A stretch of 64,000 nt of DNA from positions 992,001 to 1,056,000 of the forward strand of contig NZ_JAJLQW010000001.1 of the NCBI RefSeq assembly GCF_025548535.1. Direction: 5' to 3'. The notes beneath the pieces were generated by a model, which was given only the letters and a program-made list of their open reading frames with translations, ran no database searches and was not told the DNA's origin. The position numbers were made by a program, and so were the translations under genes. The DNA comes from Undibacterium sp. Jales W-56 (GTDB lineage: Bacteria; Pseudomonadota; Gammaproteobacteria; Burkholderiales; Burkholderiaceae_D). This document shows, piece after piece, positions 38,698-50,180 of this stretch. The number at the start of each line of letters is the position of its first letter. Within the stretch, counting starts at the first letter, position 1.

Positions 38698-39992
38698 TGA
38701 CGAGTCTGCATAATCGCCATATAAATCCTTTAATTCTTGCCGGCCTTGACGGCAAAAACTGGCACCTGCAAGACTACGTGGCACGTGGTGGCTATCAATC
38801 TTTAAAGCGCATTCTCGACGAAAAAATTCCGCCTGAGCAGGTCATTGCTGAGTTGAAAGCGTCATCTTTGCGTGGTCGCGGCGGTGCCGGTTTTCCGACC
38901 GGCTTGAAGTGGAGCTTCATGCCGCGTCAGTACCCCGGTCAAAAATACCTGGTCTGCAATACCGATGAAGGCGAACCTGGTACCTTTAAAGATCGCGACA
39001 TCATTCGCTATAACCCGCATGCCTTGATTGAGGGCATGGCGATCGGTGCCTATGCAATGGGCATTACAGTCGGTTATAACTACATCCACGGAGAAATTTT
39101 CGCGGACTATGACCGCTTTGAAGAAGCGATTGAAGAAGCGCGCGCCGCCGGTATGTTGGGCGACAAGATTCACGGTTCCGATTTTTCATTCCAGTTGCAT
39201 GCGTTCCACGGCTATGGCGCTTACATCTGCGGCGAAGAAACCGCCTTGCTTGAATCTTTGGAAGGCAAAAAAGGACAGCCGCGCTTCAAGCCGCCTTTCC
39301 CTGCCAGCTTCGGTCTGTACGGCAAGCCAACCACGATCAATAACACAGAGACGTTTGCTGCAGTGCCGTTTGTGTTTGCGATGGGCGGTGAAAAATATGC
39401 TGCTCTGGGCAAGCCGAATAATGGCGGCACCAAAATTTTCTCAATGTCAGGTGACGTAGCCAAACCGGGTAACTACGAAGTTCCTCTTGGTACGCCGTTT
39501 GCGACCTTGCTGGAATTGGCTGGCGGCATGCGCGACGGCAAGAAAATCAAGGCAGTCATTCCTGGCGGTTCTTCGATGCCGGTATTGACCGGTGACGTCA
39601 TGATGGCAACCGATATGGATTACGACTCGATCGCCAAAGCCGGTTCGATGCTGGGTTCCGGTGCGGTCATCGTGATGGATGAAACACGTTGCATGGTCAA
39701 GTCCCTGCTGCGCCTGTCCTACTTTTATTTTGAAGAATCCTGCGGTCAATGCACTCCATGTCGCGAAGGTACGGGCTGGTTATATCGCATGGTGCACCGT
39801 ATCGAACACGGACAGGGCAGGGCGGATGATCTCGACTTGCTGAATTCGATTGCGGACAATATTCAGGGCCGCACGATTTGCGCCTTGGGTGATGCCGCGG
39901 CGATGCCGGTGCGTGCTTTCATCAAGAATTTCCGCGAAGAATTTGAATATCACATCGAGCATAAACATTGCTTGGTTCCCGCTTACATTTAA
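38697..39992 (+). CDS. nuoF: NADH-quinone oxidoreductase subunit F
   Basis: A 431-residue 51-kDa subunit that binds NADH, FMN and cluster N3. Seen are the NADH/FMN loops [18 protein letters not shown] (about residues 60-77) and [17 protein letters not shown], and the 4Fe-4S ligands [14 protein letters not shown] (near 345-358) with [12 protein letters not shown] further on. It is the entry point for electrons into complex I. Its start overlaps the nuoE stop (TAATG). The length is typical. Confidence 0.97.
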   Translation: MTSLHNRHINPLILAGLDGKNWHLQDYVARGGYQSLKRILDEKIPPEQVIAELKASSLRGRGGAGFPTGLKWSFMPRQYPGQKYLVCNTDEGEPGTFKDRDIIRYNPHALIEGMAIGAYAMGITVGYNYIHGEIFADYDRFEEAIEEARAAGMLGDKIHGSDFSFQLHAFHGYGAYICGEETALLESLEGKKGQPRFKPPFPASFGLYGKPTTINNTETFAAVPFVFAMGGEKYAALGKPNNGGTKIFSMSGDVAKPGNYEVPLGTPFATLLELAGGMRDGKKIKAVIPGGSSMPVLTGDVMMATDMDYDSIAKAGSMLGSGAVIVMDETRCMVKSLLRLSYFYFEESCGQCTPCREGTGWLYRMVHRIEHGQGRADDLDLLNSIADNIQGRTICALGDAAAMPVRAFIKNFREEFEYHIEHKHCLVPAYI

Positions 39993-40024
39993 GCCAGCTC
40001 AGGTAGCGTACTTCAGAGTAAACC

Positions 40025-42349
40025 ATGGTTGAAATCGAAATAGACGGCAAAAAAGTCGAAGTGCAAGAAGGCAGCATGGTAATGGATGCTGCCAATAAAC
40101 TTGGCACCTACATCCCTCATTTTTGCTATCACAAAAAATTGTCCATCGCGGCGAATTGCCGCATGTGTCTGGTCGAAGTGGAAAAGGCGCCTAAGCCTTT
40201 GCCCGCTTGCGCCACGCCTGTGACAGCCGGCATGATCGTACGCTCGAATAGCGAAAAAGCGGTCAAGGCACAAAAAGGCGTGATGGAATTCTTGCTGATC
40301 AATCACCCGCTCGATTGTCCTATCTGCGATCAGGGCGGCGAATGCCAGTTGCAGGATTTGGCTGTCGGTTATGGTGGCAGCAGTTCGCGCTACGAAGAAG
40401 AAAAGCGTGTGGTGTTCCACAAAAATGTCGGCCCACTTATTTCTATGGAAGAAATGAGCCGCTGCATTCACTGTACGCGCTGCGTTCGTTTCGGCCAGGA
40501 AATTGCCGGCGTGATGGAGCTGGGAATGCTGGGGCGCGGGGAGCATGCCGAGATCACCTCCTTCGTTGGCAAGACCGTCGATTCCGAACTGTCCGGTAAT
40601 ATGATCGATCTTTGCCCGGTTGGCGCATTGACGTCTAAACCGTTCCGTTATTCCGCACGTACCTGGGAATTGTCACGCCGTAAATCGGTCAGTGCACATG
40701 ATGGCCTGGGTTCCAATTTGATTGTTCAAGTGAAGAACAACAAAGTCATGCGTGTCGTGCCTTTGGAAAACGAGGCAGTCAACGAGTGCTGGATTTCCGA
40801 TAAGGATCGCTTCGCCTATGAAGGTTTGAATAGCGAAGAGCGCCTGACCAAGCCGATGATCAAGCAAGGTGGTCAATGGCAAGAAACCGACTGGCAAACT
40901 GCGCTGGAATATGTCGCGCACGGCCTGCGTAATATCAAGCATGAACATGGCGCTGCCGCGATTGCCGCAGCGGCTACGCCAAGCTCGACCTTGGAAGAAC
41001 TCAGTTTGCTGCAACGCGTGGTTCGTGGCCTGGGCTCTGATAATGTCGATTTCCGTTTGCGTCAATCGGACTTCTCTTTGGATGCCAAAGTAATGCCGTG
41101 GTTAGGCATGTCGATTGTTGATTTCGCGCAATTGAAAAATATTTTTGTCATTGGTTCTTTCTTGCGCAAGGATCACCCTTTGCTGGCTGCGCGTTTGCGT
41201 CAGTCCGTAAAGATGGGCGCTAAGCTGAATGTACTGCACGCGACCGATGATGAGTTGCTGATCAAGTTGGCGAATAATGCCGTGGTCGCTCCGTCGGCCT
41301 GGTTGAATTTCCTGGCTGAAGTCGCAGCCGCGATTGCAGTTAAAAAAGAAATCGTTAAGCCTGCCGGACTTGAACAAGTTCAGGCATCTGAAAAAGCCAC
41401 ATCCATCGCCGATAGCATCTTGAAGGGCGACGCCGGCGTATTCTTGGGTAACGCTGCTGCTCAGCATCCTGATGCCGCCAAATTGCACGCTCTGGCGCAA
41501 TGGATAGCCCAGAATGCAGGAGCCGGTTTCGGTTACCTGACTGAAGCCGCTAACACGGTTGGCGGCTACTTGGCTGGCGCAGTTCCTGCCAACACAGCGA
41601 ACGCGCAAAACTTGTTTGCGCAAGCCAAAAAAGCTTACGTGCTGTTGCATGCAGAGCCTGAATTTGATTGCGCCAATCCGCAACAGGCAAGGGCGGCATT
41701 GGATCAGGCGGAAATGGTTGTATCGCTGTCGGCGTACAAGCATGGCCTGGATTACGCCGATGTCTTGCTGCCAGTTTCGCCTTTCACTGAAACAGCCGGT
41801 ACTTTTGTCAGTTGCGAAGGTCGGGTACAAAGTTTCCATGGCGTAGTGAAACCGTTGGGGGATACTCGTCCTGCATGGAAAGTATTGCGCGTGTTAGGTA
41901 ATCTGCTGGAACTGCCGGATTTTGAATTTGAAACATCCGAAGCGATCCGTGATGCAGTATTGGGTAGGGATGCGACGACAGTATCGGCGCGTCTCAATAA
42001 CATCAGTATGACAGTTCCCGTTGTGGCGAATGCAACTGTTGTTCAGGGCCTGGAGCGTGTTGCTGATGTGTCGATTTACAGCACCGATGCTATCGTCAGG
42101 AGATCTGAATCTTTGCAAAAAACAAGAGATGCGAAAACGCCCGAGGTTCACCTGAGTGCGGCACAATTTGCAAAGCTAAGTTTGCAAGAAGGTGATTACG
42201 TCAAAGTCACGCAGGGCCAGGGCTCGGCAGTATTGCCCGCGACTTTGGGCAAGAGTTTGCCGGACAACGTGGTGCGTCTTGCTGCCGGTCATTTGTCGAC
42301 TAAGTCATTAGGCGCGATGTTCGGTGCCATCACTGTGGAGCGTGCGTAA
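40025..42349 (+). CDS. nuoG: NADH-quinone oxidoreductase subunit G
   Basis: A 774-residue 75-kDa subunit. The N-terminal ferredoxin part holds the 2Fe-2S ligands [18 protein letters not shown] (residues 34-51), then [18 protein letters not shown] and [16 protein letters not shown] for the two 4Fe-4S clusters. The remaining two thirds is a molybdopterin-type fold that has lost its cofactor. The 33 bases before it separate it from nuoF; its stop overlaps the nuoH start (TAATG). Alanine-rich segments in the second half are usual in this group. It moves electrons from NuoF toward NuoI. Confidence 0.96.
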   Translation: MVEIEIDGKKVEVQEGSMVMDAANKLGTYIPHFCYHKKLSIAANCRMCLVEVEKAPKPLPACATPVTAGMIVRSNSEKAVKAQKGVMEFLLINHPLDCPICDQGGECQLQDLAVGYGGSSSRYEEEKRVVFHKNVGPLISMEEMSRCIHCTRCVRFGQEIAGVMELGMLGRGEHAEITSFVGKTVDSELSGNMIDLCPVGALTSKPFRYSARTWELSRRKSVSAHDGLGSNLIVQVKNNKVMRVVPLENEAVNECWISDKDRFAYEGLNSEERLTKPMIKQGGQWQETDWQTALEYVAHGLRNIKHEHGAAAIAAAATPSSTLEELSLLQRVVRGLGSDNVDFRLRQSDFSLDAKVMPWLGMSIVDFAQLKNIFVIGSFLRKDHPLLAARLRQSVKMGAKLNVLHATDDELLIKLANNAVVAPSAWLNFLAEVAAAIAVKKEIVKPAGLEQVQASEKATSIADSILKGDAGVFLGNAAAQHPDAAKLHALAQWIAQNAGAGFGYLTEAANTVGGYLAGAVPANTANAQNLFAQAKKAYVLLHAEPEFDCANPQQARAALDQAEMVVSLSAYKHGLDYADVLLPVSPFTETAGTFVSCEGRVQSFHGVVKPLGDTRPAWKVLRVLGNLLELPDFEFETSEAIRDAVLGRDATTVSARLNNISMTVPVVANATVVQGLERVADVSIYSTDAIVRRSESLQKTRDAKTPEVHLSAAQFAKLSLQEGDYVKVTQGQGSAVLPATLGKSLPDNVVRLAAGHLSTKSLGAMFGAITVERA

Positions 42350-43419
42350 TGAATTTGTTACCCACTATTCAAACATATGGCCAGCAATATCTGGGCGCTT
42401 TGTGGCCGCTGGTATGGACGCTCGCTAAGATTGTCTGCATCACTTTGCCGGTCATGGGTTGCGTTGCCTACCTGACTTTGTGGGAACGCAAGATGATAGG
42501 CTGGATGCATATCCGTCTAGGCCCTAATCGTGTCGGTCCTGCCGGCTTGTTACAGCCAATCGCCGATGCGCTGAAATTGCTGTTGAAGGAAATTATCATT
42601 CCTGCCAAAGCAAACAAAGTCTTGTTTATTCTGGCGCCCATCATGACCATCATGCCGGCACTGGCGGCCTGGTCTGTGATTCCATTTGGCCCCGAGACTG
42701 TGTTGGCCAATGTGAATGCCGGTTTATTGCTGGTCATGGCGATTACTTCTATGGAAGTGTATGGGATCATCATCGCGGGTTGGGCATCCAACTCAAAATA
42801 TGCTTTCCTCGGTGCGATGCGTGCCTCGGCGCAAATGGTCTCATATGAAATTGCGATGGGTTTTGTATTAGTAATCGTGCTGATGGTATCCGGTAGCCTG
42901 AATTTGACAGATATCGTGAATAGTCAAACTCACGGTTTTGCCGCCAGCTACGGGCTCAATGTTTTTTCATGGAACTGGTTGCCTTTATTGCCGGTATTCG
43001 TGGTCTATGTGATCTCAGGTATTGCGGAAACCAATCGCCACCCATTCGACGTGGTTGAAGGCGAGTCAGAAATTGTTGCGGGGCACATGGTGGAATATTC
43101 CGGTATGTCATTCGCGATGTTTTTCCTGGCTGAATATGCGAACATGATTTTGATCTCTGCGATGGCGTCCCTGATGTTCCTGGGCGGCTGGGCTGCACCG
43201 ATTGATTCCATCGTATTCAACTGGGTGCCGGGCTGGATCTGGCTGGGATTGAAGACTTTTGTCGTGGTCTCGATGTTTATCTGGGCGCGCGCATCTTTCC
43301 CGCGTTATCGCTACGATCAGATTATGCGCTTGGGCTGGAAAGTATTTATTCCGCTGACTTTGGTGTACCTGGTCATCGTGGCAGCATGGATGCAAACCTC
43401 CTGGAATATTTGGAAGTAA
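42349..43419 (+). CDS. nuoH: NADH-quinone oxidoreductase subunit H
   Basis: A 356-residue membrane subunit of eight helices that makes the quinone entry tunnel at the arm junction. The conserved loops are [20 protein letters not shown] (about 41-60), [18 protein letters not shown], and [20 protein letters not shown], where the acidic residues of the E-channel lie. It ends with [19 protein letters not shown]. It is coupled to nuoG by an overlapping start. Nothing is missing compared with the family. Confidence 0.97.
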   Translation: MNLLPTIQTYGQQYLGALWPLVWTLAKIVCITLPVMGCVAYLTLWERKMIGWMHIRLGPNRVGPAGLLQPIADALKLLLKEIIIPAKANKVLFILAPIMTIMPALAAWSVIPFGPETVLANVNAGLLLVMAITSMEVYGIIIAGWASNSKYAFLGAMRASAQMVSYEIAMGFVLVIVLMVSGSLNLTDIVNSQTHGFAASYGLNVFSWNWLPLLPVFVVYVISGIAETNRHPFDVVEGESEIVAGHMVEYSGMSFAMFFLAEYANMILISAMASLMFLGGWAAPIDSIVFNWVPGWIWLGLKTFVVVSMFIWARASFPRYRYDQIMRLGWKVFIPLTLVYLVIVAAWMQTSWNIWK

Positions 43420-43431
43420 GAGGCTAAAAAA

Positions 43432-43920
43432 ATGGAAGCAATTAAGGATTTTTTTGGCAGCCTGATGCTGCGCGAATTACTCAAGGGACTGGCGCTGACC
43501 GGTCGCTATATGTTCGCACGCAAAATCACCGTGCAATTCCCAGAAGAAAAAACACCGCAATCACCACGTTTCCGCGGCTTGCACGCATTGCGTCGTTATC
43601 CGAATGGCGAGGAGCGCTGTATCGCATGTAAATTATGCGAAGCGGTGTGTCCTGCGATGGCGATCACGATTGAATCTGAGCAGCGTGAGGATGGTTCACG
43701 TCGCACGACCCGTTACGATATCGATTTAACCAAATGTATTTTTTGCGGTTTTTGCGAAGAATCATGTCCGGTGGATTCGATTGTAGAAACTCACGTGCTG
43801 GAATATCACGGTGAAAAGCGCGGTGATTTGTATTTCACTAAAGAAATGCTATTGGCAGTAGGCGATCGCTACGAAACAGAAATCGCTGCAGCCCGCGCCG
43901 CTGATGCGGTTTATCGTTAA
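43432..43920 (+). CDS. nuoI: NADH-quinone oxidoreductase subunit I
   Basis: A 162-residue 23-kDa ferredoxin-type subunit with clusters N6a and N6b. The two 4Fe-4S motifs are [16 protein letters not shown] (about residues 63-78) and [18 protein letters not shown] (about 102-119). They lie between NuoG and NuoB in the chain. The N-terminal basic helix ([20 protein letters not shown]) lies at the membrane surface. Spacing of 12 bases from nuoH fits the operon. The ending [18 protein letters not shown] is usual for betaproteobacteria. Confidence 0.97.
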   Translation: MEAIKDFFGSLMLRELLKGLALTGRYMFARKITVQFPEEKTPQSPRFRGLHALRRYPNGEERCIACKLCEAVCPAMAITIESEQREDGSRRTTRYDIDLTKCIFCGFCEESCPVDSIVETHVLEYHGEKRGDLYFTKEMLLAVGDRYETEIAAARAADAVYR

Positions 43921-43947
43921 TCAGAGATAACCAGGATTTAGCTCGCT

Positions 43948-44595
43948 ATGGAATTTACCACTGCTTTATTTTATGTGTTTGCTGCGATTTTGATCTTCGC
44001 GGCGACTCAAGTTATTACCGCACGCAGCCCTGTACATGCGGCGTTGTTTTTGGTGCTCGCTTTCTTCACTGCTGCCGGTATCTGGTTGTTGTTGAAGGCG
44101 GAGTTTCTGGCGATTGTGCTGGTGCTGGTGTATGTGGGCGCCGTCATGGTGTTATTCCTGTTTGTGGTGATGATGCTAGACATTGACATGGATAAGTTGC
44201 GCCAAGGCTTCTGGAGTCATTTCCCACTTGCTGCCAGTGTCGGCGTGCTGATTGTTCTGGAGATGTCGGCAGTGTTGTGGCGCGGTTTTTTACGCCCTGT
44301 GAATCATATCCCTGCCGCATCAGACAAGATTGGCGATACCAAATCATTGGGTATAGAAATCTTTACTCATTACATGTTTGCATTTGAAGTCGCGGCAGCA
44401 ATTCTGTTGCTGGCGATTGTGGCTGCAGTCGCGTTGACTTTACGCCGTCGCAAAGACAGTAAGTATTTCGATCCTGCTGAGGCAGTCAAAGTTAAACGTA
44501 ATGACCGTGTTCGTATGGTCAGTATGGTTGCCGATTCTGAACGTGCCCGCGATCGTGCCGGCTTGGGCGGAACAGCAGAACAGACAGAGGTTTAA
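43948..44595 (+). CDS. nuoJ: NADH-quinone oxidoreductase subunit J
   Basis: A 215-residue membrane subunit with five helices; FYVFAAILIFAATQVIT opens it and LVLVYVGAVMVLFLFVVMML (near residues 52-71) is the conserved third helix, whose pi-bulge takes part in conformational coupling. The soluble tail of about 50 residues (RRRKDSKYFDPAEAVKVKRN) is charged and somewhat longer than in E. coli. The nuoK start follows immediately, without spacing (44596). Its own start lies 27 bases after nuoI. Confidence 0.96.
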   Translation: MEFTTALFYVFAAILIFAATQVITARSPVHAALFLVLAFFTAAGIWLLLKAEFLAIVLVLVYVGAVMVLFLFVVMMLDIDMDKLRQGFWSHFPLAASVGVLIVLEMSAVLWRGFLRPVNHIPAASDKIGDTKSLGIEIFTHYMFAFEVAAAILLLAIVAAVALTLRRRKDSKYFDPAEAVKVKRNDRVRMVSMVADSERARDRAGLGGTAEQTEV

Positions 44596-44904
44596 ATGAC
44601 TTTAACACTGACACATTACCTGATTCTGGGCGCGATTCTGTTTGCGATCTCCATCGTCGGTATTTTTCTGAACCGTAAAAATATTATTGTGCTGTTGATG
44701 GCCATCGAGCTGATGCTGTTGGCTGTCAATATGAATTTCATCGCATTCTCGCATTACCTTGGCGATGCAGCAGGGCAGATTTTTGTGTTCTTTATCTTGA
44801 CCGTGGCTGCTGCAGAGTCTGCGATCGGTCTCGCCATTTTGGTGGTGATGTTCCGGAATATGGATACCATCGACGTAGAAGATCTGGATGCACTCAAGGG
44901 ATAA
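44596..44904 (+). CDS. nuoK: NADH-quinone oxidoreductase subunit K
   Basis: A 102-residue, three-helix antiporter-related subunit, homologous to MrpC. Key acidic residues are in [19 protein letters not shown] (the glutamate near residue 37) and [18 protein letters not shown] (about residue 73). These belong to the proton path in the membrane arm. It ends with [12 protein letters not shown], typical for the family. It follows nuoJ with no gap, and 90 bases separate it from nuoL; I see no terminator in that gap. Confidence 0.97.
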   Translation: MTLTLTHYLILGAILFAISIVGIFLNRKNIIVLLMAIELMLLAVNMNFIAFSHYLGDAAGQIFVFFILTVAAAESAIGLAILVVMFRNMDTIDVEDLDALKG

Positions 44905-44994
44905 TGAGTTTTAGCGGTTGCTATCTTGTCTGTAGCAATTGAAGTGCAGTTCTCTGGCGATTTAAAAAAAGTAATAAGCTAACAAAGGGTCATC

Positions 44995-47043
44995 ATGGCG
45001 GGGCAACTTAACCCACATTTACTACTGGCTGTACCACTGGCACCTCTGGCAGGCTCCGTCATTGCGGGGCTGCTAGGTACGAAATTTTTTGGCAATCTGG
45101 TTGGCCGCAAGGTCTCTCATACGGCAACAATTTTAGGCGTGCTGGTTGCCTTCATTATCTCGTGCATGACGTTGTCTGCGGTGATGGAGGGGGCGACTTA
45201 TAACGCTACTTTGTATCAGTGGATGCAAGTCGCTGGCCTGAAATTGGAAGTTGGTTTCTTGGTCGATAGTTTGACCGCGATGATGATGTGTGTAGTGACT
45301 TTTGTATCCTTGATGGTACATATCTACACAATCGGTTATATGCAAGAAGATGAAGGTTATAACCGCTTCTTCTCATACATTTCTTTATTTACGTTCTCGA
45401 TGCTGATGCTGGTCATGAGCAACAACTTCCTGCAATTATTCTTCGGCTGGGAAGCGGTGGGCCTGGTGTCTTATTTGCTGATCGGTTTTTGGTATACCAA
45501 ACCAACTGCGATTTACGCGAACATGAAAGCCTTTTTGGTTAATCGCGTCGGTGATTTTGGCTTCATCTTAGGTATCGGCTTATTGCTGGCTTATGCAGGC
45601 TCGATGGACTATGCGGAAGTATTTGCCAAGAGAGAAGAATTGACCAAAATTTTATTGCCAGGTACCGACTGGATGCTGATTACGGTTGCTTGTATTTGCC
45701 TGTTTATCGGCGCGATGGGTAAATCGGCCCAATTTCCTTTGCATGTGTGGTTGCCCGATTCGATGGAAGGCCCTACGCCGATTTCTGCCTTGATTCATGC
45801 GGCAACCATGGTGACTGCAGGTATTTTCATGGTGTCGCGCATGTCGCCATTGTTCGAATTGTCGGATACCGCGCTGTCGTTCATTCTGGTGATCGGCGCT
45901 ATCACTGCGCTGTTCATGGGTTTCCTTGGCATCATACAGAACGATATCAAACGGGTTGTCGCTTACTCGACCTTGTCGCAGCTCGGCTACATGACCGTCG
46001 CGCTGGGTGCATCGGCCTACTCGGTCGCGGTATTCCATCTGATGACCCATGCGTTCTTTAAAGCGCTGCTGTTCCTGGCGGCCGGCTCGGTGATCATCGG
46101 CATGCATCACGACCAGGACATCCGCAATATGGGCGGCTTGCGTAAATACATGCCGATTACCTGGATCACTTCTTTATTGGGCTCTCTGGCCTTGATCGGT
46201 ACGCCGTTCTTCTCAGGTTTCTATTCAAAAGACAGCATTATCGAAGCGGTACAGGCATCTCACTTGGCAGGCGCAGGCTTTGCACAATTTGCCGTGCTGG
46301 TCGGTGTGTTTGTGACCGCCTTCTACTCGTTCCGTATGTACTTCCTGGTATTCCACGGTAAAGAGAATTTCGGCCATGCGCATGCGCATCACGACCACCA
46401 TGACGAGGAAGAAGACGATCACGGTCATCACGGCCTGGCGCCTGGACAAAAACCGCACGAGTCTCCGTGGGTGGTGACGCTGCCGCTGGTACTGCTAGCG
46501 ATTCCTTCGGTGATCATCGGTTTCTTCGCGATCGAGCCTATGCTGTTTGGCGATTTCTTCAAGGGCGTGATTTTTGTCGACGAAGCGCATCACGCGATGG
46601 AAGAGCTGACGCACGAATTCCACGGCCCGCTCGCGATGGCGCTGCATGCTTTCACGTCGCCTCCGTTCTGGTTGGCGCTGGGCGGCGTGGTGACTTCTTA
46701 TGTGTTCTACATGCTCAAGCCGGAGTGGCCGACAGCGATCAAGAAGAATGTCGGAGCTATTTACACTTTGCTCGACAATAAATATTACATGGACAGATTC
46801 AATGAAATCGTCTTTGCCGGCGGCGCGCGTTTATTGGGCGGCGGCTTGTGGAATATTGGCGATAAAGGATTGATTGACGGCCTGATCGTGAATGGCAGTG
46901 CCAAACTGGTTGGATGGTTGTCTAGGGGAGTTCGCTTGTTACAGACCGGTTATCTGTATCACTATGCGTTTGTGATGATTCTTGGGGTGTTAGGCTTCTT
47001 GTCTTACTTCATGTTTCCTTTCATGTTCCCGTTAGCTAAATAA
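44995..47043 (+). CDS. nuoL: NADH-quinone oxidoreductase subunit L
   Basis: A 682-residue antiporter-like subunit with the long lateral helix at its C-terminus. Conserved residues are seen in FFGWEAVGLVSYLLIGFW (with the proton-path glutamate, about residues 148-165), WLPDSMEGPTPISALIHAAT and SYSTLSQLGYM-type segments (VAYSTLSQLGYMTVALG). A cytoplasmic or periplasmic loop at residues 459-480 is rich in histidine, aspartate and glutamate, reading HAHAHHDHHDEEEDDHGHHG, which E. coli NuoL lacks. Nuo genes before and after confirm the role in proton pumping. Confidence 0.97.
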   Translation: MAGQLNPHLLLAVPLAPLAGSVIAGLLGTKFFGNLVGRKVSHTATILGVLVAFIISCMTLSAVMEGATYNATLYQWMQVAGLKLEVGFLVDSLTAMMMCVVTFVSLMVHIYTIGYMQEDEGYNRFFSYISLFTFSMLMLVMSNNFLQLFFGWEAVGLVSYLLIGFWYTKPTAIYANMKAFLVNRVGDFGFILGIGLLLAYAGSMDYAEVFAKREELTKILLPGTDWMLITVACICLFIGAMGKSAQFPLHVWLPDSMEGPTPISALIHAATMVTAGIFMVSRMSPLFELSDTALSFILVIGAITALFMGFLGIIQNDIKRVVAYSTLSQLGYMTVALGASAYSVAVFHLMTHAFFKALLFLAAGSVIIGMHHDQDIRNMGGLRKYMPITWITSLLGSLALIGTPFFSGFYSKDSIIEAVQASHLAGAGFAQFAVLVGVFVTAFYSFRMYFLVFHGKENFGHAHAHHDHHDEEEDDHGHHGLAPGQKPHESPWVVTLPLVLLAIPSVIIGFFAIEPMLFGDFFKGVIFVDEAHHAMEELTHEFHGPLAMALHAFTSPPFWLALGGVVTSYVFYMLKPEWPTAIKKNVGAIYTLLDNKYYMDRFNEIVFAGGARLLGGGLWNIGDKGLIDGLIVNGSAKLVGWLSRGVRLLQTGYLYHYAFVMILGVLGFLSYFMFPFMFPLAK

Positions 47044-47065
47044 GCAATTCATAAAAAAAGAACTC

Positions 47066-48559
47066 ATGATGCAGTCAACTTCTTACTTACTCAGTCTCGC
47101 AATCTGGTGTCCTATCGCCTTCGGACTCTTTGTGCTGGCATTTGGGCGCGATAGCAATCCTGGCTTGACACGCGGCGTTTCATTAATTGGCTCGATTGCC
47201 AGCCTGCTGGTGACCATTCCCTTAATTCAGCGTTTCGATAATGCAGCGCATGGCATGCAGTTCGTTGAAAAGAGTACGTGGATAGAGCGTTTCAATGTGT
47301 TTTATGCTTTGGGTGTCGATGGTATCTCATTGTGGTTAATACCATTGACGGCGTTCATTACGGTGATTGTGGTGATTGCGGCCTGGGAAGTCATTGAAAA
47401 ACAAGTCGCGCAATATATGGGTGCCTTCCTGATTTTGTCAGGCTTGATGATAGGCGTGTTCTGTGCAACCGATGGTTTGTTGTTCTATGTATTCTTTGAA
47501 GCGACTTTGATACCGATGTTCATCATCGTGGGTGTCTGGGGCGGCCCGAATCGCGTTTATGCCGCATTCAAATTTTTCCTCTATACCTTAATGGGTTCTT
47601 TATTGACCCTGGTGGCGATTATTTACCTGTATTTCAAAGCGGGTAATAGTTTCGATATTTTTGCCTGGCATCAGTTGCCGCTGCCGTTATCGACGCAGAT
47701 TATGATTTTCCTGGCGTTCCTGATGGCGTTTGCGGTCAAAGTGCCAATGTGGCCAGTCCATACATGGTTGCCTGACGCCCACGTAGAAGCGCCAACAGGC
47801 GGTTCGGTGGTGTTGGCTGCGATCATGCTGAAATTGGGTGCTTACGGTTTCTTGCGATTCTCTTTGCCTATCACTCCAGACGCGAGTCATTACTTGTCCA
47901 GTTTCATTATTAGTCTGTCTTTGATCGCTGTGATCTATATCGGCCTGGTAGCATTGGTGCAGGCCGATATGAAGAAACTGGTAGCGTATTCCTCGATTGC
48001 CCACATGGGTTTCGTGACGCTGGGTTTCTTCATGTTTAACGACATGTCGGTGCAGGGTGCCATCGTCCAGATGATTTCTCACGGTTTTATTTCTGGCGCG
48101 ATGTTCTTGTGTATCGGTGTCTTGTATGACCGCGTGCATTCCCGTCAGATCGTTGATTACGGCGGCGTTGTCAACACCATGCCTAAGTTTGCCGCTTTAT
48201 TCGTCCTGTTCTCGATGGCCAACTGCGGCTTGCCGGCGACCTCTGGCTTCGTCGGTGAGTTTATGGTGATTCTCGGCGCCGTTCGATTTAATTTCTGGAT
48301 TGGTATGCTGGCTGCAACTGCGTTGATCTTCGGTGCGGCTTACTCTCTTTGGATGGTTAAACGCGTGGTGTTTGGCGCGATTGTGCATGAACATGTTGCA
48401 CAATTGACCGACATCAATAAGCGTGAATTTTTCATGCTGGGAATTTTAGCAATTGCAGTGATCGGGATGGGACTGTATCCAGCGCCGTTCACCGATGCAA
48501 TGCAAGTGTCGGTTGCTGATTTATTGAAGCATGTTGCGGCAACAAAGATTGCGCCCTGA
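47066..48559 (+). CDS. nuoM: NADH-quinone oxidoreductase subunit M
   Basis: A 497-residue antiporter-like membrane subunit. Its conserved parts are FYVFFEATLIPMFIIVGVWG (about 139-158, the glutamate of the proton path), VKVPMWPVHTWLPDAHVEAP and LVAYSSIAHMGFVTLG. The frame has two ATGs in a row (47066 and 47069); either may be used. It starts 22 bases after nuoL. Its gap to nuoN is 122 bases, longer than most in the operon, and shows no terminator. Length is as expected. Confidence 0.97.
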   Translation: MMQSTSYLLSLAIWCPIAFGLFVLAFGRDSNPGLTRGVSLIGSIASLLVTIPLIQRFDNAAHGMQFVEKSTWIERFNVFYALGVDGISLWLIPLTAFITVIVVIAAWEVIEKQVAQYMGAFLILSGLMIGVFCATDGLLFYVFFEATLIPMFIIVGVWGGPNRVYAAFKFFLYTLMGSLLTLVAIIYLYFKAGNSFDIFAWHQLPLPLSTQIMIFLAFLMAFAVKVPMWPVHTWLPDAHVEAPTGGSVVLAAIMLKLGAYGFLRFSLPITPDASHYLSSFIISLSLIAVIYIGLVALVQADMKKLVAYSSIAHMGFVTLGFFMFNDMSVQGAIVQMISHGFISGAMFLCIGVLYDRVHSRQIVDYGGVVNTMPKFAALFVLFSMANCGLPATSGFVGEFMVILGAVRFNFWIGMLAATALIFGAAYSLWMVKRVVFGAIVHEHVAQLTDINKREFFMLGILAIAVIGMGLYPAPFTDAMQVSVADLLKHVAATKIAP

Positions 48560-48681
48560 TTAAGTTTGACGATGAGTTTGACAATAAGCTTGAAAAAAAT
48601 AAAAGACTGAATTGCGGGCGGCCAGGCAGAGAGGTCGCGCAAACACAGATCGATGCTAGTACTTAGTACAAACGAAACTAT

Positions 48682-50157
48682 ATGAACCTGATACCACTTT
48701 ATCCTGAAATTTTTTTGCTCCTGGCGATCTGCGTGATTTTGTTGATCGACATGTTCTTGGCAGACGATCAACGTAACGTGACATACGCCTTGAGTATTTT
48801 GGCTCTGGCAGTATGTGGCGTGCTGACGGTCAACAATTTAGATGGAGATGTTTCGGTTTATCTGAGTAATAAGATGTTTGTGTCCGACCCGATGTCTAAT
48901 TTACTTAAGTTGTTTTCCTACATCGCTGTCGGTTTGACACTGATCTACGGTCGTCAATACGCATCTGATCGTGGTATGACGAACGACAAATTAGGCGGTG
49001 AATTTTACGTACTTGCCTTGTTCTCTTTACTTGGTCAGATGGTGATGATTTCAGGGAATAACTTCCTGGTGATTTACCTTGGTCTGGAATTGATGTCTTT
49101 GTCCCTTTACGCCCTGGTTGCTTTGCGCAGAGACCACACGGTGTCAACTGAAGCAGCGATGAAGTATTTCATCCTGGGTGCCTTGGCATCCGGTTTCCTG
49201 TTGTACGGTATTTCCATGCTGTATGGCGCAACGGGTTCATTGGAGCTGGCCGAGGTAGCGAAAGCGGCGGCATCTCCTTTGGCGAATAAACAGATTCTGG
49301 TATTCGGCATCGTATTCCTGGTCGCTGGTCTAGCCTTTAAATTAGGTGTAGTACCTTTTCACATGTGGGTACCCGACGTCTATCAAGGCTCTCCTACGGC
49401 CGTTACACTGTTGCTAGGTGGCGCACCGAAACTGGCTGCGTTTGCAATCTGTTTCCGTTTGTTGATCGAAGGCCTGTTCCCGCAAGCCATAGACTGGCAG
49501 CAAATGCTGGTCGTATTGGCGGTCATGTCGATGGCGATCGGCAATATTACTGCGATCGCCCAGACTAACCTGAAGCGCATGCTCGCTTACTCGACTATCT
49601 CACAGATGGGATTCATGTTGCTGGGCTTGTTGTCCGGTGTCGCTGGCAACAATACGGGCTTCGCTGCGGAGGCGTACAGCGCCTCTATGTTCTACAGTAT
49701 TACTTACGTACTGACGACCTTGGGTACTTTCGGCGTGATCATGTTGCTGGCACGATCCGGTTTTGAAGCTGAAAATCTCGACGATTTAAAAGGCTTAAAT
49801 AAACGCAGTCCATGGTTTGCGCTGGTGATGTTGTTGTTGATGTTCTCATTGGCAGGTATTCCGCCCATGATGGGCTTTTATGCCAAACTCTCCGTGTTGA
49901 AAGCGGTGCTGGCGACGGGGCAGGTATGGCTTGCTGTTGCCGCGGTTCTGTTTTCATTGATTGGCGCGTTCTACTACATCCGTGTAGTGAAGTTGATGTA
50001 CTTTGATCAGCCCGCAGATCAGCATGCGATTGTTGCCAGCACCGATATGCGTATTGTGCTCAGCATTAATGGTATCGCTGTGTTGGTAATGGGTTTGATG
50101 CCCGGTTCATTGATGTCTGCCTGCACCAATGCGATCATCAAGACCTTAGCGTCCTGA
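48682..50157 (+). CDS. nuoN: NADH-quinone oxidoreductase subunit N
   Basis: A 491-residue antiporter-like subunit, the last of the 14 complex I genes. Conserved features are [20 protein letters not shown] (about 128-147), [20 protein letters not shown] and [22 protein letters not shown]2818 and NUDIX genes follow directly on the same strand, in the order common to betaproteobacteria. No terminator lies between nuoN and DUF2818 (23 bases), so those two probably share the transcript. All membrane subunits A, H, J-N are therefore present and intact. Confidence 0.97.
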   Translation: MNLIPLYPEIFLLLAICVILLIDMFLADDQRNVTYALSILALAVCGVLTVNNLDGDVSVYLSNKMFVSDPMSNLLKLFSYIAVGLTLIYGRQYASDRGMTNDKLGGEFYVLALFSLLGQMVMISGNNFLVIYLGLELMSLSLYALVALRRDHTVSTEAAMKYFILGALASGFLLYGISMLYGATGSLELAEVAKAAASPLANKQILVFGIVFLVAGLAFKLGVVPFHMWVPDVYQGSPTAVTLLLGGAPKLAAFAICFRLLIEGLFPQAIDWQQMLVVLAVMSMAIGNITAIAQTNLKRMLAYSTISQMGFMLLGLLSGVAGNNTGFAAEAYSASMFYSITYVLTTLGTFGVIMLLARSGFEAENLDDLKGLNKRSPWFALVMLLLMFSLAGIPPMMGFYAKLSVLKAVLATGQVWLAVAAVLFSLIGAFYYIRVVKLMYFDQPADQHAIVASTDMRIVLSINGIAVLVMGLMPGSLMSACTNAIIKTLAS

Positions 50158-50180
50158 TGTCTTTTTCGGAAATTGAGTAA

